Shown here in pieces: positions 43,396 to 52,118 of a stretch of DNA of 64,000 bases. A model generated the notes under the pieces. It had not been told where the DNA came from. It saw only the letters and a list, made by a program, of their open reading frames with translations, and ran no database searches. The stretch comes from Arthrobacter sp. UNC362MFTsu5.1. GTDB lineage: Bacteria > Actinomycetota > Actinomycetes > Actinomycetales > Micrococcaceae. The stretch spans positions 124,001 to 188,000 of the forward strand of contig NZ_JMLE01000001.1 of NCBI RefSeq assembly GCF_000685965.1, written 5' to 3'. Positions within the stretch are counted from its first letter, which is position 1. Every line of letters begins with the position of its first letter. A program made the translations under genes and the position numbers.

Positions 43396-44691
43396 ATGGC
43401 GGACATGGGGGAACTCGCAAGGATGCCGCTGAAAATCCACCGTGGACGGGTAGCCGCGGCGTTCGCCGTGGCCGTCCTGCTGTCCGGCCTGACGTCGTGC
43501 GGCGTCATTGCCGAACAGGGCACCGGCCAGCGCCCGGCCGGCGCAGCACGCACGACGGCGGCCGTGGCACCGCCGTCGTCAACTGCCCCGGCGGTGGCCG
43601 CTCCCTCTCCCGAACCCACACCTGAAACCACGCCGGGCAAAGGCCCCGCCTGCGCTGCCGTCCGGTGCACGTCAGTCCTGGTGACCGGAGACATGCTGGT
43701 GCATGCCCAGCTGTGGGACCAGGCCCGCGCCGACGCCGCCGCCCTCGGAAAGCCGGGCCTGGACTTCACCCCGCTGCTCGAGGGCCAGCGGGCGTACATC
43801 GGCGAAAGCGACCTCGCCATCTGCCATCAGGAAACTCCGGTCGCGGACGCCGACGGCCCCTTCTCGGCCTATCCGTCGTTCAACGTGCCGCCGCAGATCG
43901 CCGCGGCGGCCAACGACGTTGGCTACCAGGCCTGCACCACCGCCAGCAACCACACCATCGACCGAGGAACCGACGGCCTGGTCCGTACACTGGACGCGCT
44001 GGACGCTGCCGGCTTGAAGCACACCGGTTCCTACCGGACCGAGGCGGAATCGCAAGGGATCCTGCTTCTGCAGACCGACGCCGCGAAAATCGCCGTGATT
44101 GAGGCCGCCTATGGCCTGAACGGGCAATACCCCGAGCACGCCTGGCAGGTGGACATGCTGGACGCGCCCGCGATGATTGCCAAGGCGAAAAAGGCAAGGG
44201 CGCTGGGCGCGGACATTGTGCTCGGAGTGATGCACGCCGGGGACGAGTATGCCAGTGCTCCGAATGCCCAGCAGCAGGAGACGGCCCACGCCCTGGTGGA
44301 CAGCGGTCAGTTCACCATGGTCTACGGCCACCACACCCATTCCGTGCTGCCCATCGAGAACTACAAGGGGACCTGGATTGTGTACGGGCTGGGTAACGGC
44401 GTCACGGAGCTGTCCCCCTGGTATGTGGTGAACAATGAGGGACTGCTGGTTCGGGCGCAGTTCAGCCAGGACGAGGCCGGAAAATGGTCAGCCTCGGACC
44501 TGGCCTGGGTGCCGTCAGTGATCGTCCGCGACCCGTACCGCTGGTGTTCCGTGGCGGCCGACGCGCCGCAGGGACCGTGCGCCGGGGCGGAGGCCGATGC
44601 GGCGACGCGCCTGCGCACCGGGACCGTGGTGGAATCGATGGGTGCAGCGGCTGCGGGTGCCCATGAGCTGATCCTTTCCGCCACACCGTGA
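43396..44691 (+). CDS. CapA family lipoprotein (PGA_cap metallophosphatase-like)
   Basis: Encodes 431 aa. Signal with lipobox LSGLTSC (Cys about 35), an Ala/Pro/Thr linker, then a PGA_cap domain: VLVTGDMLVHAQLW, LEGQRAYIGESDLAICHQET, AANDVGYQACTTASNHTIDR, VLGVMHAGDEY, VYGHHTHSVLPIENYKGTWI and VYGLGNGV. These metal-binding histidines mark the CapA subfamily, named for poly-gamma-glutamate synthesis, though most members are of unknown function. ATG at 43405 is an alternative start. Confidence 0.92.
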   Translation: MADMGELARMPLKIHRGRVAAAFAVAVLLSGLTSCGVIAEQGTGQRPAGAARTTAAVAPPSSTAPAVAAPSPEPTPETTPGKGPACAAVRCTSVLVTGDMLVHAQLWDQARADAAALGKPGLDFTPLLEGQRAYIGESDLAICHQETPVADADGPFSAYPSFNVPPQIAAAANDVGYQACTTASNHTIDRGTDGLVRTLDALDAAGLKHTGSYRTEAESQGILLLQTDAAKIAVIEAAYGLNGQYPEHAWQVDMLDAPAMIAKAKKARALGADIVLGVMHAGDEYASAPNAQQQETAHALVDSGQFTMVYGHHTHSVLPIENYKGTWIVYGLGNGVTELSPWYVVNNEGLLVRAQFSQDEAGKWSASDLAWVPSVIVRDPYRWCSVAADAPQGPCAGAEADAATRLRTGTVVESMGAAAAGAHELILSATP

Positions 44692-44719
44692 AGGCAGCCG
44701 CAACAGGACCTGTACCGTC

Positions 44720-45154
44720 TCAGGTGATCCGGCGGGCAACATGCCTGACGTACCAGTGCTGCCAGGGCGTCTCCACCGCCGGCCCGTAGTGCTCCCGGAC
44801 ATAGGAGACGGCGTGTCCCGGTGCGACGCCGTCCAGGATGGCGATGCAGGCAAGGGCCGTGCCGGTCCTGCCGTGCCCGCCCTGGCAGGCAATTTCGACG
44901 CGTTCCGATTCTGCCCGCACCCATGCTTCCCGCAGGGCCTCCATGGCGTCGTCTTCATTGAGGGGCAACCAGAAGTCCGGCCAGCGCACCCACCGTTGGT
45001 CCCACACGGTCCGGGCCGGACGCCTGCCCAGCAGGTAGACCCCGAAGTCGGGGTCGGGACCCGGCGGAAGCGGCCGGCGCAGTGCCCGGCCGCGGATTCG
45101 CCGGCCGGAGGGGAAACTGACGACGCCGCGATCACCCGGATCCCATGTGCTCAT
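44720..45154 (-). CDS. Dual-specificity/protein tyrosine phosphatase-like protein
   Basis: Encodes 144 aa. P-loop C-x5-R as ACQGGHGRTG, with Cys90 and Arg96. General acid candidate in WLPLNEDDAMEAL. The N terminus is atypical, with GRALRRPLPPGPDPDFGVYL. The cytoplasmic product could act on phosphotyrosine or phosphosugars. Divergent from nothing; reads away from the His-rich peptide gene's terminator. Confidence 0.85.
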   Translation of the reverse strand: MSTWDPGDRGVVSFPSGRRIRGRALRRPLPPGPDPDFGVYLLGRRPARTVWDQRWVRWPDFWLPLNEDDAMEALREAWVRAESERVEIACQGGHGRTGTALACIAILDGVAPGHAVSYVREHYGPAVETPWQHWYVRHVARRIT

Positions 45155-45226
45155 GGTTTGACTCTGGCATCGGATTGCCGGAACGGGAAGGGCGTGTTGC
45201 CCGAGCCCGTCTTAAAGCGGCGAAAA

Positions 45227-45259
45227 GGGAGGGACATCGCCGCGGGCGATGCCCCTCCC
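45227..45259 (-). terminator. Hairpin after the His/Tyr-rich peptide gene
   Basis: Fifteen-bp arms (45227-45241 and 45245-45259) with one mismatch and a GCG loop; TTTT follows on the minus strand. Fifty bases after that gene's stop. Confidence 0.75.
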
Positions 45260-45309
45260 TGCCGCCTCGCACCTGTTCCTGCGGACCGGTGGGCTAGGCG
45301 GCTGGCCGC

Positions 45310-45618
45310 CTAGTTGTAATCGTAATGATCCCGATCGTGGCGGCGGTCACGGTCACAGTCGCTGTGCCAGTACCAGTGATGGTGGTAGTAGTGCCAGTGA
45401 CCATGCTTGTAGCACTTGCGGTGGTCGCGGTCCCGATCGCGGTCGCGATCCCGGTCACGGTTGTAGTGGTCCGTGTAACCCTGGTAGTTCTCAGCCGAAA
45501 TCGTGACGGTCTTCAGGCCCGTATCCGCTGCTGCTGGTCCGGCAGCCATTGCCGTACCCCCAACACCGAGTCCTGCAGCCAGCAGGGTGGATGCGAGCAA
45601 TCCCATTGACCTCTTCAT
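45310..45618 (-). CDS. Small exported protein with Asp-Arg repeats and a His/Tyr/Trp-rich tail
   Basis: Encodes 102 aa from ATG 45618 (AGGA eight to eleven bases upstream). A clean Sec signal (MKRSMGLLASTLLAAGLGVG, cleavage near AAADT), then TVTISAENYQGYTDHYNRDR. The mature C-terminal half is low complexity: a (DR)n run, CYKHGHWHYYHHHWYWHSDC, then DRDRRHDRDHYDYN. Two Cys flank the aromatic-His core. Looks like a metal- or surface-binding peptide; no family recognised. The regular coding frame and terminator support a real gene. Confidence 0.75.
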   Translation of the reverse strand: MKRSMGLLASTLLAAGLGVGGTAMAAGPAAADTGLKTVTISAENYQGYTDHYNRDRDRDRDRDRDHRKCYKHGHWHYYHHHWYWHSDCDRDRRHDRDHYDYN

Positions 45619-46119
45619 GAGATCTTCCTATCTTGTGATTCATTCCCAGGTGTAGGCCGCAGGCGGCGGGCAGGGCGGAATAACCCATCATGGATCAGTG
45701 TGGGTTCTGGCGCGCCACGCTAAAGGCGGCGCCGGATAAGATTCCGGTCGGACGCTTGTCTGCGGTTGATGGCCCCAAATTTACGCGACGATACGTTCCG
45801 TGAATCGGCGCATTGCCCCATTTTTGCAGTGACTGATTCAAGCGGCGGCGCAGAGCCCCAGCCGCATTTGGGAACCTCCGTGCCCCACGGTGCGTGTGAT
45901 AAGCGCACGGAGAACGATATGAGGGCACCCCCCGTGCCTACCCCAATATCCACAATCCCGGCTCCGGTAACGGTGATCCGGCCGCCGGCCTGTAGTGCTC
46001 GAACAGCGCTCTTCCGCCACGTCTGTGTGATGGGAGGGCTTGTTCACCAACAACGATAGCGCGATGGCCGGAATCAGAATAGGCGCAATGGGTTATTTTT
46101 TGCGCACATGTACTGCGGC
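45619..46119. other. 501-bp intergenic region
   Basis: No frame here has convincing codon usage or homology. It is locally AT-richer than its surroundings (for example around 45775-45835) and should contain the promoter of the His/Tyr-rich peptide gene. No RNA gene or terminator was recognised. Confidence 0.5.
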
Positions 46120-47103
46120 CTAGCCTTTGTCGGTCATTTCTTCCGGGACGGCCACCACATGCAGTTCGGTTCCGTCCCGGAGCGCCGAAATGTCCAGCGG
46201 CGCTCCGATCGCCTCGGCGAACAGGAGCTTCTGGAGGCTCTCTGCGTTCGAGACGGACTTCCGGCCGACGCTCAGCAGCACGTCTCCGGCGCGGAGGCCC
46301 GCCCGTTCGGCGGGTGATCCCGGAAGGACTTCCACCACCAGGAGCCCGTCACGGTGACCGGTCCGGACCACGGAGCTCACCGGAAGCTGGACGGGGGTGT
46401 TCACCAGTCCGAGGTAGGCGCGCCGGACCCGTCCGTCCGAGAGGAGCGAGGCGATGATTCGGCGCGAGGTGGCATTGATCGGAACCGCCAGCCCCAGTCC
46501 CGCACCGGCGACGGCCGTGTTGATTCCCACGATCCGGCCGCGGGCGTCTGCCAGGGCCCCGCCGGAGCTGCCGGCATTGAGCGCGGCATCGGTCTGGATG
46601 ACGTCCTCGATCACGCGGCGGTTGCGTCCGGACCATACAGGGATGGAACGTCCCAGGCCGCTGACGACTCCCGCCGTCACGGAGCCCGAAAGCCCCAACG
46701 GGTTGCCGACAGCGATAACCAGTTGACCGACTTTGAGGAGTTCAGCGTCACCGAATTCGGCCGGCTGGGCAATCGGTGCCCTCCCGTGGACGATGGCGAG
46801 GTCGGACAGGGGATCGGCGCCTACGACTTCCACGGCCGTCCGGGTGCCGTCGGCAAAGACCGCGTGGCCTTTTCCGGCCGAGCCCACCACATGGGCGTTG
46901 GTCACCAGGTATCCGTCCGAGGTGAACAGGACTGCCGAGCCTGCGCCCGCGCGGTACCTGCCGTTGCGGCCATTGCCGGTCATTTCGACGGCGGCAACGT
47001 GCGGGGTGACGGTTTCGGCCACGCGGATAACCGTGGCGGAATAGGAATCCAAGGGGTCTTCGGTAGCGTTCGCTCCGTTGAATCCGCTGCTGACTGCCTC
47101 CAT
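46120..47103 (-). CDS. HtrA/DegP-like trypsin-fold protease with PDZ domain, no membrane anchor
   Basis: Encodes 327 aa. Catalytic triad His71 (TNAHVVG), Asp101 (DPLSDLAI) and Ser180 in NAGSSGGAL (GSSGG instead of GNSGG). A single PDZ domain follows (about 225-320: VVEVLPGSPAERAGLRAGDV). Unlike typical actinobacterial HtrA/PepD, no TM helix or signal peptide is visible at the N terminus, so it looks cytoplasmic or exported by another route. ATG 47103 gives the natural start. Confidence 0.93.
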   Translation of the reverse strand: MEAVSSGFNGANATEDPLDSYSATVIRVAETVTPHVAAVEMTGNGRNGRYRAGAGSAVLFTSDGYLVTNAHVVGSAGKGHAVFADGTRTAVEVVGADPLSDLAIVHGRAPIAQPAEFGDAELLKVGQLVIAVGNPLGLSGSVTAGVVSGLGRSIPVWSGRNRRVIEDVIQTDAALNAGSSGGALADARGRIVGINTAVAGAGLGLAVPINATSRRIIASLLSDGRVRRAYLGLVNTPVQLPVSSVVRTGHRDGLLVVEVLPGSPAERAGLRAGDVLLSVGRKSVSNAESLQKLLFAEAIGAPLDISALRDGTELHVVAVPEEMTDKG

Positions 47104-47225
47104 GGCGCGCCTCCTGAGAAGATGCTTACCTATGTCAACGGTTGGGCACCCGGCGGTAGTCCGGCGACGGCTACGCCTTCAGAGAAATCCGGCAGGGAAA
47201 TCCGTCAGGGAATCCGTCCGAGGAA

Positions 47226-47735
47226 TCAGCGGTGGTCCTGCTGCAGCCGGCGCCAGAGGTCCGGCCAGGCTGTTGCGAACGCCGGGTGCAGTTCCCGGTC
47301 CTGAACGGAACCTGCCGGAACCCACCTGAGCTCGATGCTCTCGGCATCGTTGATGGCGGGGTCGAAGGATTCCACGACGCGGACCGCCACCGTGGTGTAG
47401 GACCAGTAGCCGACGTCGAACACGGACGTGAACAGCACGCGGACGTTCTCCGGGGGCACGGCGGCTTCTTCGTGGGCTTCGCGCAGGGCGCCGGTGATGG
47501 CGTCTTCGCCGTGGTGGAGCGCGCCGCCGGGCAGGCCCCAGGTTCCGCCGTGGTGACTCCACGCGGCCCGGTGCTGCAGCAGGATGCCTTTGGCGGGATC
47601 CTGGACCAGGAGCCCGGCCGATCCGAAGCGGCCCCAGAATTTGCCCACCGCGCCTTCGACCCAGGCATCGCCGGGATCGCGCGGGCCGGACGGGTGGCGG
47701 AGGTGTTCCGGGAGGCTGGCGGCTGCAGTGTCCAT
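47226..47735 (-). CDS. NUDIX hydrolase
   Basis: Encodes 169 aa from ATG 47735. NUDIX box G-x5-E-x7-RE-x2-EE reads GALHHGED then ALREAHEEAAV, with the usual final Gly replaced by Ala. AAWSHHGGTWGLPGGALHHG precedes it. Hydrolyses nucleoside diphosphate derivatives; substrate unknown. In Mycobacterium a NUDIX gene lies between pimA and pdxS; here it is near gatD. Confidence 0.9.
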   Translation of the reverse strand: MDTAAASLPEHLRHPSGPRDPGDAWVEGAVGKFWGRFGSAGLLVQDPAKGILLQHRAAWSHHGGTWGLPGGALHHGEDAITGALREAHEEAAVPPENVRVLFTSVFDVGYWSYTTVAVRVVESFDPAINDAESIELRWVPAGSVQDRELHPAFATAWPDLWRRLQQDHR

Positions 47736-47822
47736 GGGACCAGTTTCCCACGGTCCGTTTTCCGGCCGGTCACAAAGCGTCACCGGTGAGTCGTTGCAGG
47801 TGTGGAACCGGACCGTACGGTT

Positions 47823-48563
47823 CTAGCGGGGCCGCCGTGCGGCGTGTTCCCGCGCCATTACGGCGTAGCGGTCGTCCGGCGTGCCGGCGGTGAAGCTTCC
47901 GTATTTGCGCTCCACGGCGGTGCGGATCAGGAAGTCGGCAATGGCTGGATTCTTGGGCAGGAGTGATCCGTGGAGGTAGCTCGCCACGATATTCCGGTAG
48001 CGCGCCCCTTCTTTCCCGTCGCTGCTGTTGTTGCCGGTGCCCTTGGAGGTGGTGCCCAGCGGCTGAACGCCGGGGCCGAGGGTCGTCTGGCCGCTGTGGT
48101 TTTCGTAACCCAGGATGTCCCCGAACTCGGGAGAGGACACCGTGACATTGCCGATCAGGCGTTCATCGGTGCCGTGCGTCTCGACATCCAAGACGCCGAT
48201 GCCCGGAATCACCGAACCCGTACGCGTCTTGAAGAACCGTCCGAAGAGCTGGTAGAGCCCGCAGATCAGCAGCATGGGCGTTCCGCCTTCAGCCAGTTCC
48301 TTGAGCGTCGATTCACGGGAGAGCAGATCGTCCTGGATCACCAGCTGACCGCTGTCCTGCCCGCCGCCGCCCACGATCAGGTCCACATCGGCCGGAAAGT
48401 CGTCGCCGACGTTGTATTCGAGCAGCTCCGGGGTGTAGCCGTGCCAGCGGAGGCGCTGCTGGAGGACCAGGGCGTTGCCCCAGTCACCGTAGATGTTCAT
48501 GTCGCGGGGATAGAGCTGCAGGACCCGGATGGTTCCCTTGCTTTCTTCGGACGCCGGGCTCAT
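47823..48563 (-). CDS. gatD: Lipid II isoglutaminyl synthase, glutaminase subunit GatD
   Basis: Encodes 246 aa. CobB/CobQ-type glutamine amidotransferase: TIRVLQLYPRDMNIYGDWGN, VDLIVGGGGQDSGQ, nucleophile Cys101 in LLICGLYQLFG, and His198 in ASYLHGSLLPKNP. Supplies ammonia to MurT for amidating D-Glu in the peptidoglycan stem peptide. The four-base overlap with murT (ATGA) fixes the pair as a complex. Confidence 0.94.
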   Translation of the reverse strand: MSPASEESKGTIRVLQLYPRDMNIYGDWGNALVLQQRLRWHGYTPELLEYNVGDDFPADVDLIVGGGGQDSGQLVIQDDLLSRESTLKELAEGGTPMLLICGLYQLFGRFFKTRTGSVIPGIGVLDVETHGTDERLIGNVTVSSPEFGDILGYENHSGQTTLGPGVQPLGTTSKGTGNNSSDGKEGARYRNIVASYLHGSLLPKNPAIADFLIRTAVERKYGSFTAGTPDDRYAVMAREHAARRPR

Positions 48564-49849
48564 GAGACCACCTCCACTGTGGTGATTTTGGACAGCTCGC
48601 GGCGGATGGCCAGCATTGCCGTGTAAGTGCAGAAAATACGCTTGGGCTTGTCCTTGGCACCCTGGATGAATGCGGCAAGAGCCGGTGCGATTTCCGGGTT
48701 CACTGCGCCGATTGCCACCTCGTCGTACTGCAGCCGGAGGGCCATGTCGTAGGCCCGGGAACCGGACAACTGGTCCACGCCGCCTTCACGCAGCGAATCG
48801 AACTCCACGTCCCAAAGCCAGGACATGTCGCGGCCGTCGGCGTAGTTGTCATTGATCGCCACCATCGTGGCGTAGCCGCCGGCCGGGAAGGACTTCAGGC
48901 CCAGCCGGAAACCGCTGGGGTTCTTGACCAGCACCAGGTCCAGCGGCAGGCCGTCAACCACCAGGCTCTCGCCGCGGCCGAAGGCGGGCGCAACCTCGGA
49001 CAGGGCCTTAAGCAAGCCGCCATGATCCGTGGGCGCGGCGCCGTTCCCGGCGATGCAACGGGCCAGGACAAGCGCGGCCGCGGCATTGAAAATGTTGTAG
49101 ACGCCGCGGAGCTTCATCCCGGTGGTGACCGTGGCGCCGTCGTACTCAAAATCGGCGTCATCGGTGCCCACCCGGCGCAGTACGACGTCGGCGTGCGGCT
49201 TTGCCGGCAGCGCCGGCGCCGGGCTGCCGGGCCCGGCGCGGAGGTCGTCGTCGTTCGGGAACGTGCTGAGCAGGGAATCGTCGAGGCCGAAGTAGCGCAC
49301 TTCGGGACCGTCCAGGGTGTCCGCTATGCGGGCGACGCGCGGATCCTCACGGTTCAGGACCACGGTGCCGGTGGTCTTGGACGCGATGTGCTGCAGCAGC
49401 TGGGCGGTTTTGTCGATTTCGCCGAAGCGGTCCAACTGGTCGCGGAGCACGTTGAGCAGCAGGCTGTAGCGCGGCGGAACCCTGTTGACGAAGTGCACAG
49501 CGTGCGCCTCATCCAGTTCCAGTACCGCGATGTCCGCGTCGAGCCGGCCCCGCCAGTCGACATCGCCCAGCAGGGCTGCGGCGACTCCGCGGGTGAAGTT
49601 GCTGCCGGTGCGGTTCGTGAAGACCTTCAGCCCCTGGCTCTCCAGCAGCTCCACCACCATTTTGGTGGTGGTGGTTTTGCCGTTCGTCCCGCTGACCACG
49701 GCGACACCCAGGGGCAGCGTGGACAGCGTCCGCTGCATGAAACCGGGGTCGACTTTCTCCACTACGAGGCCGGGGAGGGCAGAGCCTCCGCCCCTGAGCC
49801 GGGAAACCCGGCGGACGAGCTTGCCGAGCGGAACGCTGAAGTAAAGCAT
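48560..49849 (-). CDS. murT: Lipid II isoglutaminyl synthase, ligase subunit MurT
   Basis: Encodes 429 aa, Mur ligase fold plus C-terminal DUF1727. ATP site [13 protein letters not shown] at 53-65, [49 protein letters not shown]. The insert that forms a Cys4 zinc ribbon in Staphylococcus and Streptococcus MurT has no cysteines here (about 195-225, Pro/Ala-rich). C-terminal [20 protein letters not shown] is conserved. Amidates lipid II glutamate with GatD. Confidence 0.94.
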   Translation of the reverse strand: MLYFSVPLGKLVRRVSRLRGGGSALPGLVVEKVDPGFMQRTLSTLPLGVAVVSGTNGKTTTTKMVVELLESQGLKVFTNRTGSNFTRGVAAALLGDVDWRGRLDADIAVLELDEAHAVHFVNRVPPRYSLLLNVLRDQLDRFGEIDKTAQLLQHIASKTTGTVVLNREDPRVARIADTLDGPEVRYFGLDDSLLSTFPNDDDLRAGPGSPAPALPAKPHADVVLRRVGTDDADFEYDGATVTTGMKLRGVYNIFNAAAALVLARCIAGNGAAPTDHGGLLKALSEVAPAFGRGESLVVDGLPLDLVLVKNPSGFRLGLKSFPAGGYATMVAINDNYADGRDMSWLWDVEFDSLREGGVDQLSGSRAYDMALRLQYDEVAIGAVNPEIAPALAAFIQGAKDKPKRIFCTYTAMLAIRRELSKITTVEVVS

Positions 49850-49939
49850 GCTCTGAATATATCCCAGTCACGGCATGGAACCGGGCCGGCCGGCCCCGCG
49901 CGGCAAGCCTCCGGCCATGCGGAGCACTATGCTGATTGG

Positions 49940-50650
49940 ATGACCAACCCCCCTTCCACGGACTATTCCCGCGCGGGTGCAGGCCTTCGAATCGGTGTTC
50001 TGGCGCTCCAGGGCGACTTCCGGGAGCACCTGCGTTCGGCAGAAGCAACCGGCGCCACCGGCGTCGGAATCCGGCGGCCCTCCGAACTTGACGGCATCGA
50101 CGGACTAATCATTCCCGGCGGCGAATCCACCACGATCGACAAGCTTGCCCGGGCGTTTGAACTCGCCGACCCCTTGCGCAAGCTCATCGCGGACGGCCTG
50201 CCGGTCTACGGCTCCTGCGCCGGCATGATCCTGCTCGCCGACGAAATCGCGGACCCCGCCACCGACCTGGCGGGCAATCCGCAACAGACATTCGGCGGGC
50301 TGGACATCACGGTCCGCCGCAACGCTTTCGGCCGACAGCGGGAATCCTTTGAGACCGACCTCGAATTCAAGGGGCTGGAGTTCAGCGACACGGGCGGCGG
50401 TGTGGCCCCGGTGCACGCGGTGTTCATCCGCGGGCCCTGGGTGGAGCGCGTGGGCCCGGGCGTGGAGGTCCTGGCGCAGGTGGAACCCGCGGATCCGGTC
50501 CACGCTTCGCATGCGGCCGCCCTGCAGGGGACGGCTAGAATTGTTGCAGTGCGTTCCGGCCACCTGCTGGCCACCTCCTTCCACCCGGAAGTGACAGGGG
50601 AGAAGCGCGTGCATGAACTGTTTATTCGAATGATCAGAGGAGAAGCGTAA
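49940..50650 (+). CDS. pdxT: Pyridoxal 5'-phosphate synthase glutaminase subunit PdxT
   Basis: Encodes 236 aa from ATG 49940. Class I GATase: [36 protein letters not shown], nucleophile Cys93 in [24 protein letters not shown], and the His-Glu dyad in [18 protein letters not shown]. Produces ammonia for PdxS. Its stop is three bases before yebC, so it leads the pdxT-yebC-ruvCAB group. Divergent from murT. Confidence 0.97.
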   Translation: MTNPPSTDYSRAGAGLRIGVLALQGDFREHLRSAEATGATGVGIRRPSELDGIDGLIIPGGESTTIDKLARAFELADPLRKLIADGLPVYGSCAGMILLADEIADPATDLAGNPQQTFGGLDITVRRNAFGRQRESFETDLEFKGLEFSDTGGGVAPVHAVFIRGPWVERVGPGVEVLAQVEPADPVHASHAAALQGTARIVAVRSGHLLATSFHPEVTGEKRVHELFIRMIRGEA

Positions 50651-50653
50651 AGC

Positions 50654-51409
50654 ATGTCAGGCCACTCCAAATGGGCGACGACCAAGCACAAGAAGGCCAT
50701 CCTTGATAGCCGCCGGGCCAAGTCGTTCGCCAAGCTGATCAAGAACATCGAAGTAGCGGCGCGGATGGGCGGCCCGGACCTGTCCGGCAACCCTGGGCTG
50801 GAACTCGCGGTCACGAAGGCCAAAAAGACCTCTGTCCCCGCCGACAATATCGACCGCGCCATCAAGCGCGGCGCCGGCCTCACCGGCGAGGTCGTGGACT
50901 ACACGGAGATCATGTACGAATGCCGCGGCCCGCAGGGTTCGGCGCTGCTGATCGAATGCCTCACGGACAACAAGAACCGTGCAGCCTCCGAGGTCCGGCT
51001 GGCCATTTCACGCAACGGCGGCACCATCGCCGATCCCGGTTCCGTCAGCTACCTCTTTTCCCGCAAGGGCGTCGTCACGCTGCCCAAGAACGGGCTCAGC
51101 GAAGACGACGTTCTGATGGCCGTGCTCGACGCCGGCGCAGAGGAAGTCAAGGACAACGGAGACACCTTCGAAATCCACTCGGACCCGAAGGACCTCCAGG
51201 CTGTCCGCGACGCGCTCAAGGAAGCCGGTATCGACTACGACACCGACGAAGCAGAGTTCGTTCCCTCCATGGAGGTGCCGCTGGACCTCGACGCCGCCAA
51301 GAAATTCATGAAACTGGTGGACGCACTGGAGGAACTCGACGACGTCCAGAACGTCTACAGCAACGCCGACCTGAGCGACGAAGTGCAGGCCGCACTGGAA
51401 GCCGAGTGA
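50654..51409 (+). CDS. yebC: YebC/PmpR family protein
   Basis: Encodes 251 aa. [20 protein letters not shown] is the invariant start; then [39 protein letters not shown] and the acidic [20 protein letters not shown]. The family binds DNA as regulators, and newer work links members to translation of proline-rich sequences. Conserved place just before ruvC. Confidence 0.96.
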   Translation: MSGHSKWATTKHKKAILDSRRAKSFAKLIKNIEVAARMGGPDLSGNPGLELAVTKAKKTSVPADNIDRAIKRGAGLTGEVVDYTEIMYECRGPQGSALLIECLTDNKNRAASEVRLAISRNGGTIADPGSVSYLFSRKGVVTLPKNGLSEDDVLMAVLDAGAEEVKDNGDTFEIHSDPKDLQAVRDALKEAGIDYDTDEAEFVPSMEVPLDLDAAKKFMKLVDALEELDDVQNVYSNADLSDEVQAALEAE

Positions 51410-51443
51410 TCCGGCAGCCCTGCTGTGAAACTGAGGCCCGGCC

Positions 51444-52022
51444 TTGACTCTCCGCGTGTTGGGAGTCGACCCGGGCCTCACCCGTTGCGGCATCGGCGTT
51501 GTGGACGTCGAGAAGAACCGCCGCGCCACCATGGTGGCTGTCGGCGTTGTGGGAACATCGCCGGAGGAGAGCCTGGACCAGCGGCTGCTGGTGATCGCCA
51601 CATCCATCGACGACTGGCTGGACCGCTATGAACCGCATGTCCTCGCCGTGGAGCGGGTGTTCTCCCAGTTGAACGTCAGTACCGTCATGGGTGTCGCCCA
51701 GGCATCCGGCGTGGTGATTGCCGCCGCCGCACGCCGCGGTATCCCCGTGGCCCTGCACACGCCGTCGGAAGTTAAAGCTGCCGTGACGGGCAGCGGAACA
51801 TCCAACAAGGATGCCGTCACCAAACTGGTCACGAAGATCCTGCGCCTGGACGCCCCGCCGCGTCCGGCCGACGCCGCCGACGCGCTGGCACTGGCCATCA
51901 CGCACGCGTGGCGGGCCGGCAGCGGGGCTGCCATCGCGACGACCGGCCCCGGCAGCCAGTCGCTGACCCCTGCCCAGCGGGCGTGGGCAGAGGCGGAAGC
52001 CAAAGCGCGCCGTGCACGGTGA
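51444..52022 (+). CDS. ruvC: Crossover junction endodeoxyribonuclease RuvC
   Basis: Encodes 192 aa from TTG 51444, the only start that keeps the conserved N terminus [20 protein letters not shown] (catalytic Asp). Catalytic Glu in [20 protein letters not shown], and [16 protein letters not shown] for the C-terminal acids. Resolves Holliday junctions with RuvAB. Usual operon with yebC upstream, 34 bp away. Confidence 0.96.
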   Translation: MTLRVLGVDPGLTRCGIGVVDVEKNRRATMVAVGVVGTSPEESLDQRLLVIATSIDDWLDRYEPHVLAVERVFSQLNVSTVMGVAQASGVVIAAAARRGIPVALHTPSEVKAAVTGSGTSNKDAVTKLVTKILRLDAPPRPADAADALALAITHAWRAGSGAAIATTGPGSQSLTPAQRAWAEAEAKARRAR

Positions 52023-52063
52023 ATGTCCGGGCTCCTTGCTAGGGTATTCGTAGATATGTTCGG
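52023..52063 (+). promoter_or_regulatory. Internal ruvA promoter: RecA-NDp-type with LexA-like box
   Basis: ATGTC (52023-52027), exactly 12 bases, TAGGGT (52040-52045), the same layout as the dnaE2 promoter. Two bases later TCGTAGATATGTTCGG (52048-52063) shares AGATAT and TTCG with the dnaE2 box and has one perfect LexA half site (GTTCG). It begins immediately after the ruvC stop. Confidence 0.6.
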
Positions 52064-52067
52064 ATAG

Positions 52068-52095
52068 CCGGTTGAAAACCGGTTGCATTTTTTTT
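52068..52095 (+). terminator. Terminator-like hairpin with T8 between ruvC and ruvA
   Basis: CCGGTT (52068-52073), a GAA loop and AACCGG (52077-52082) are followed by TTGCA and eight T (52088-52095). A short but GC-rich stem with a strong U-tract. It lies downstream of the candidate ruvA promoter, so it would act as an attenuator in that transcript or end the ruvC transcript. Confidence 0.6.
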
Positions 52096-52118
52096 GCAGT
52101 AGACCCAGGAGCCCGGCC

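Noticed and set aside
45695..46060. Short frames on both strands in the 501-bp gap
   Set aside because: No ribosome binding site, poor codon bias and no homology; several overlap each other.
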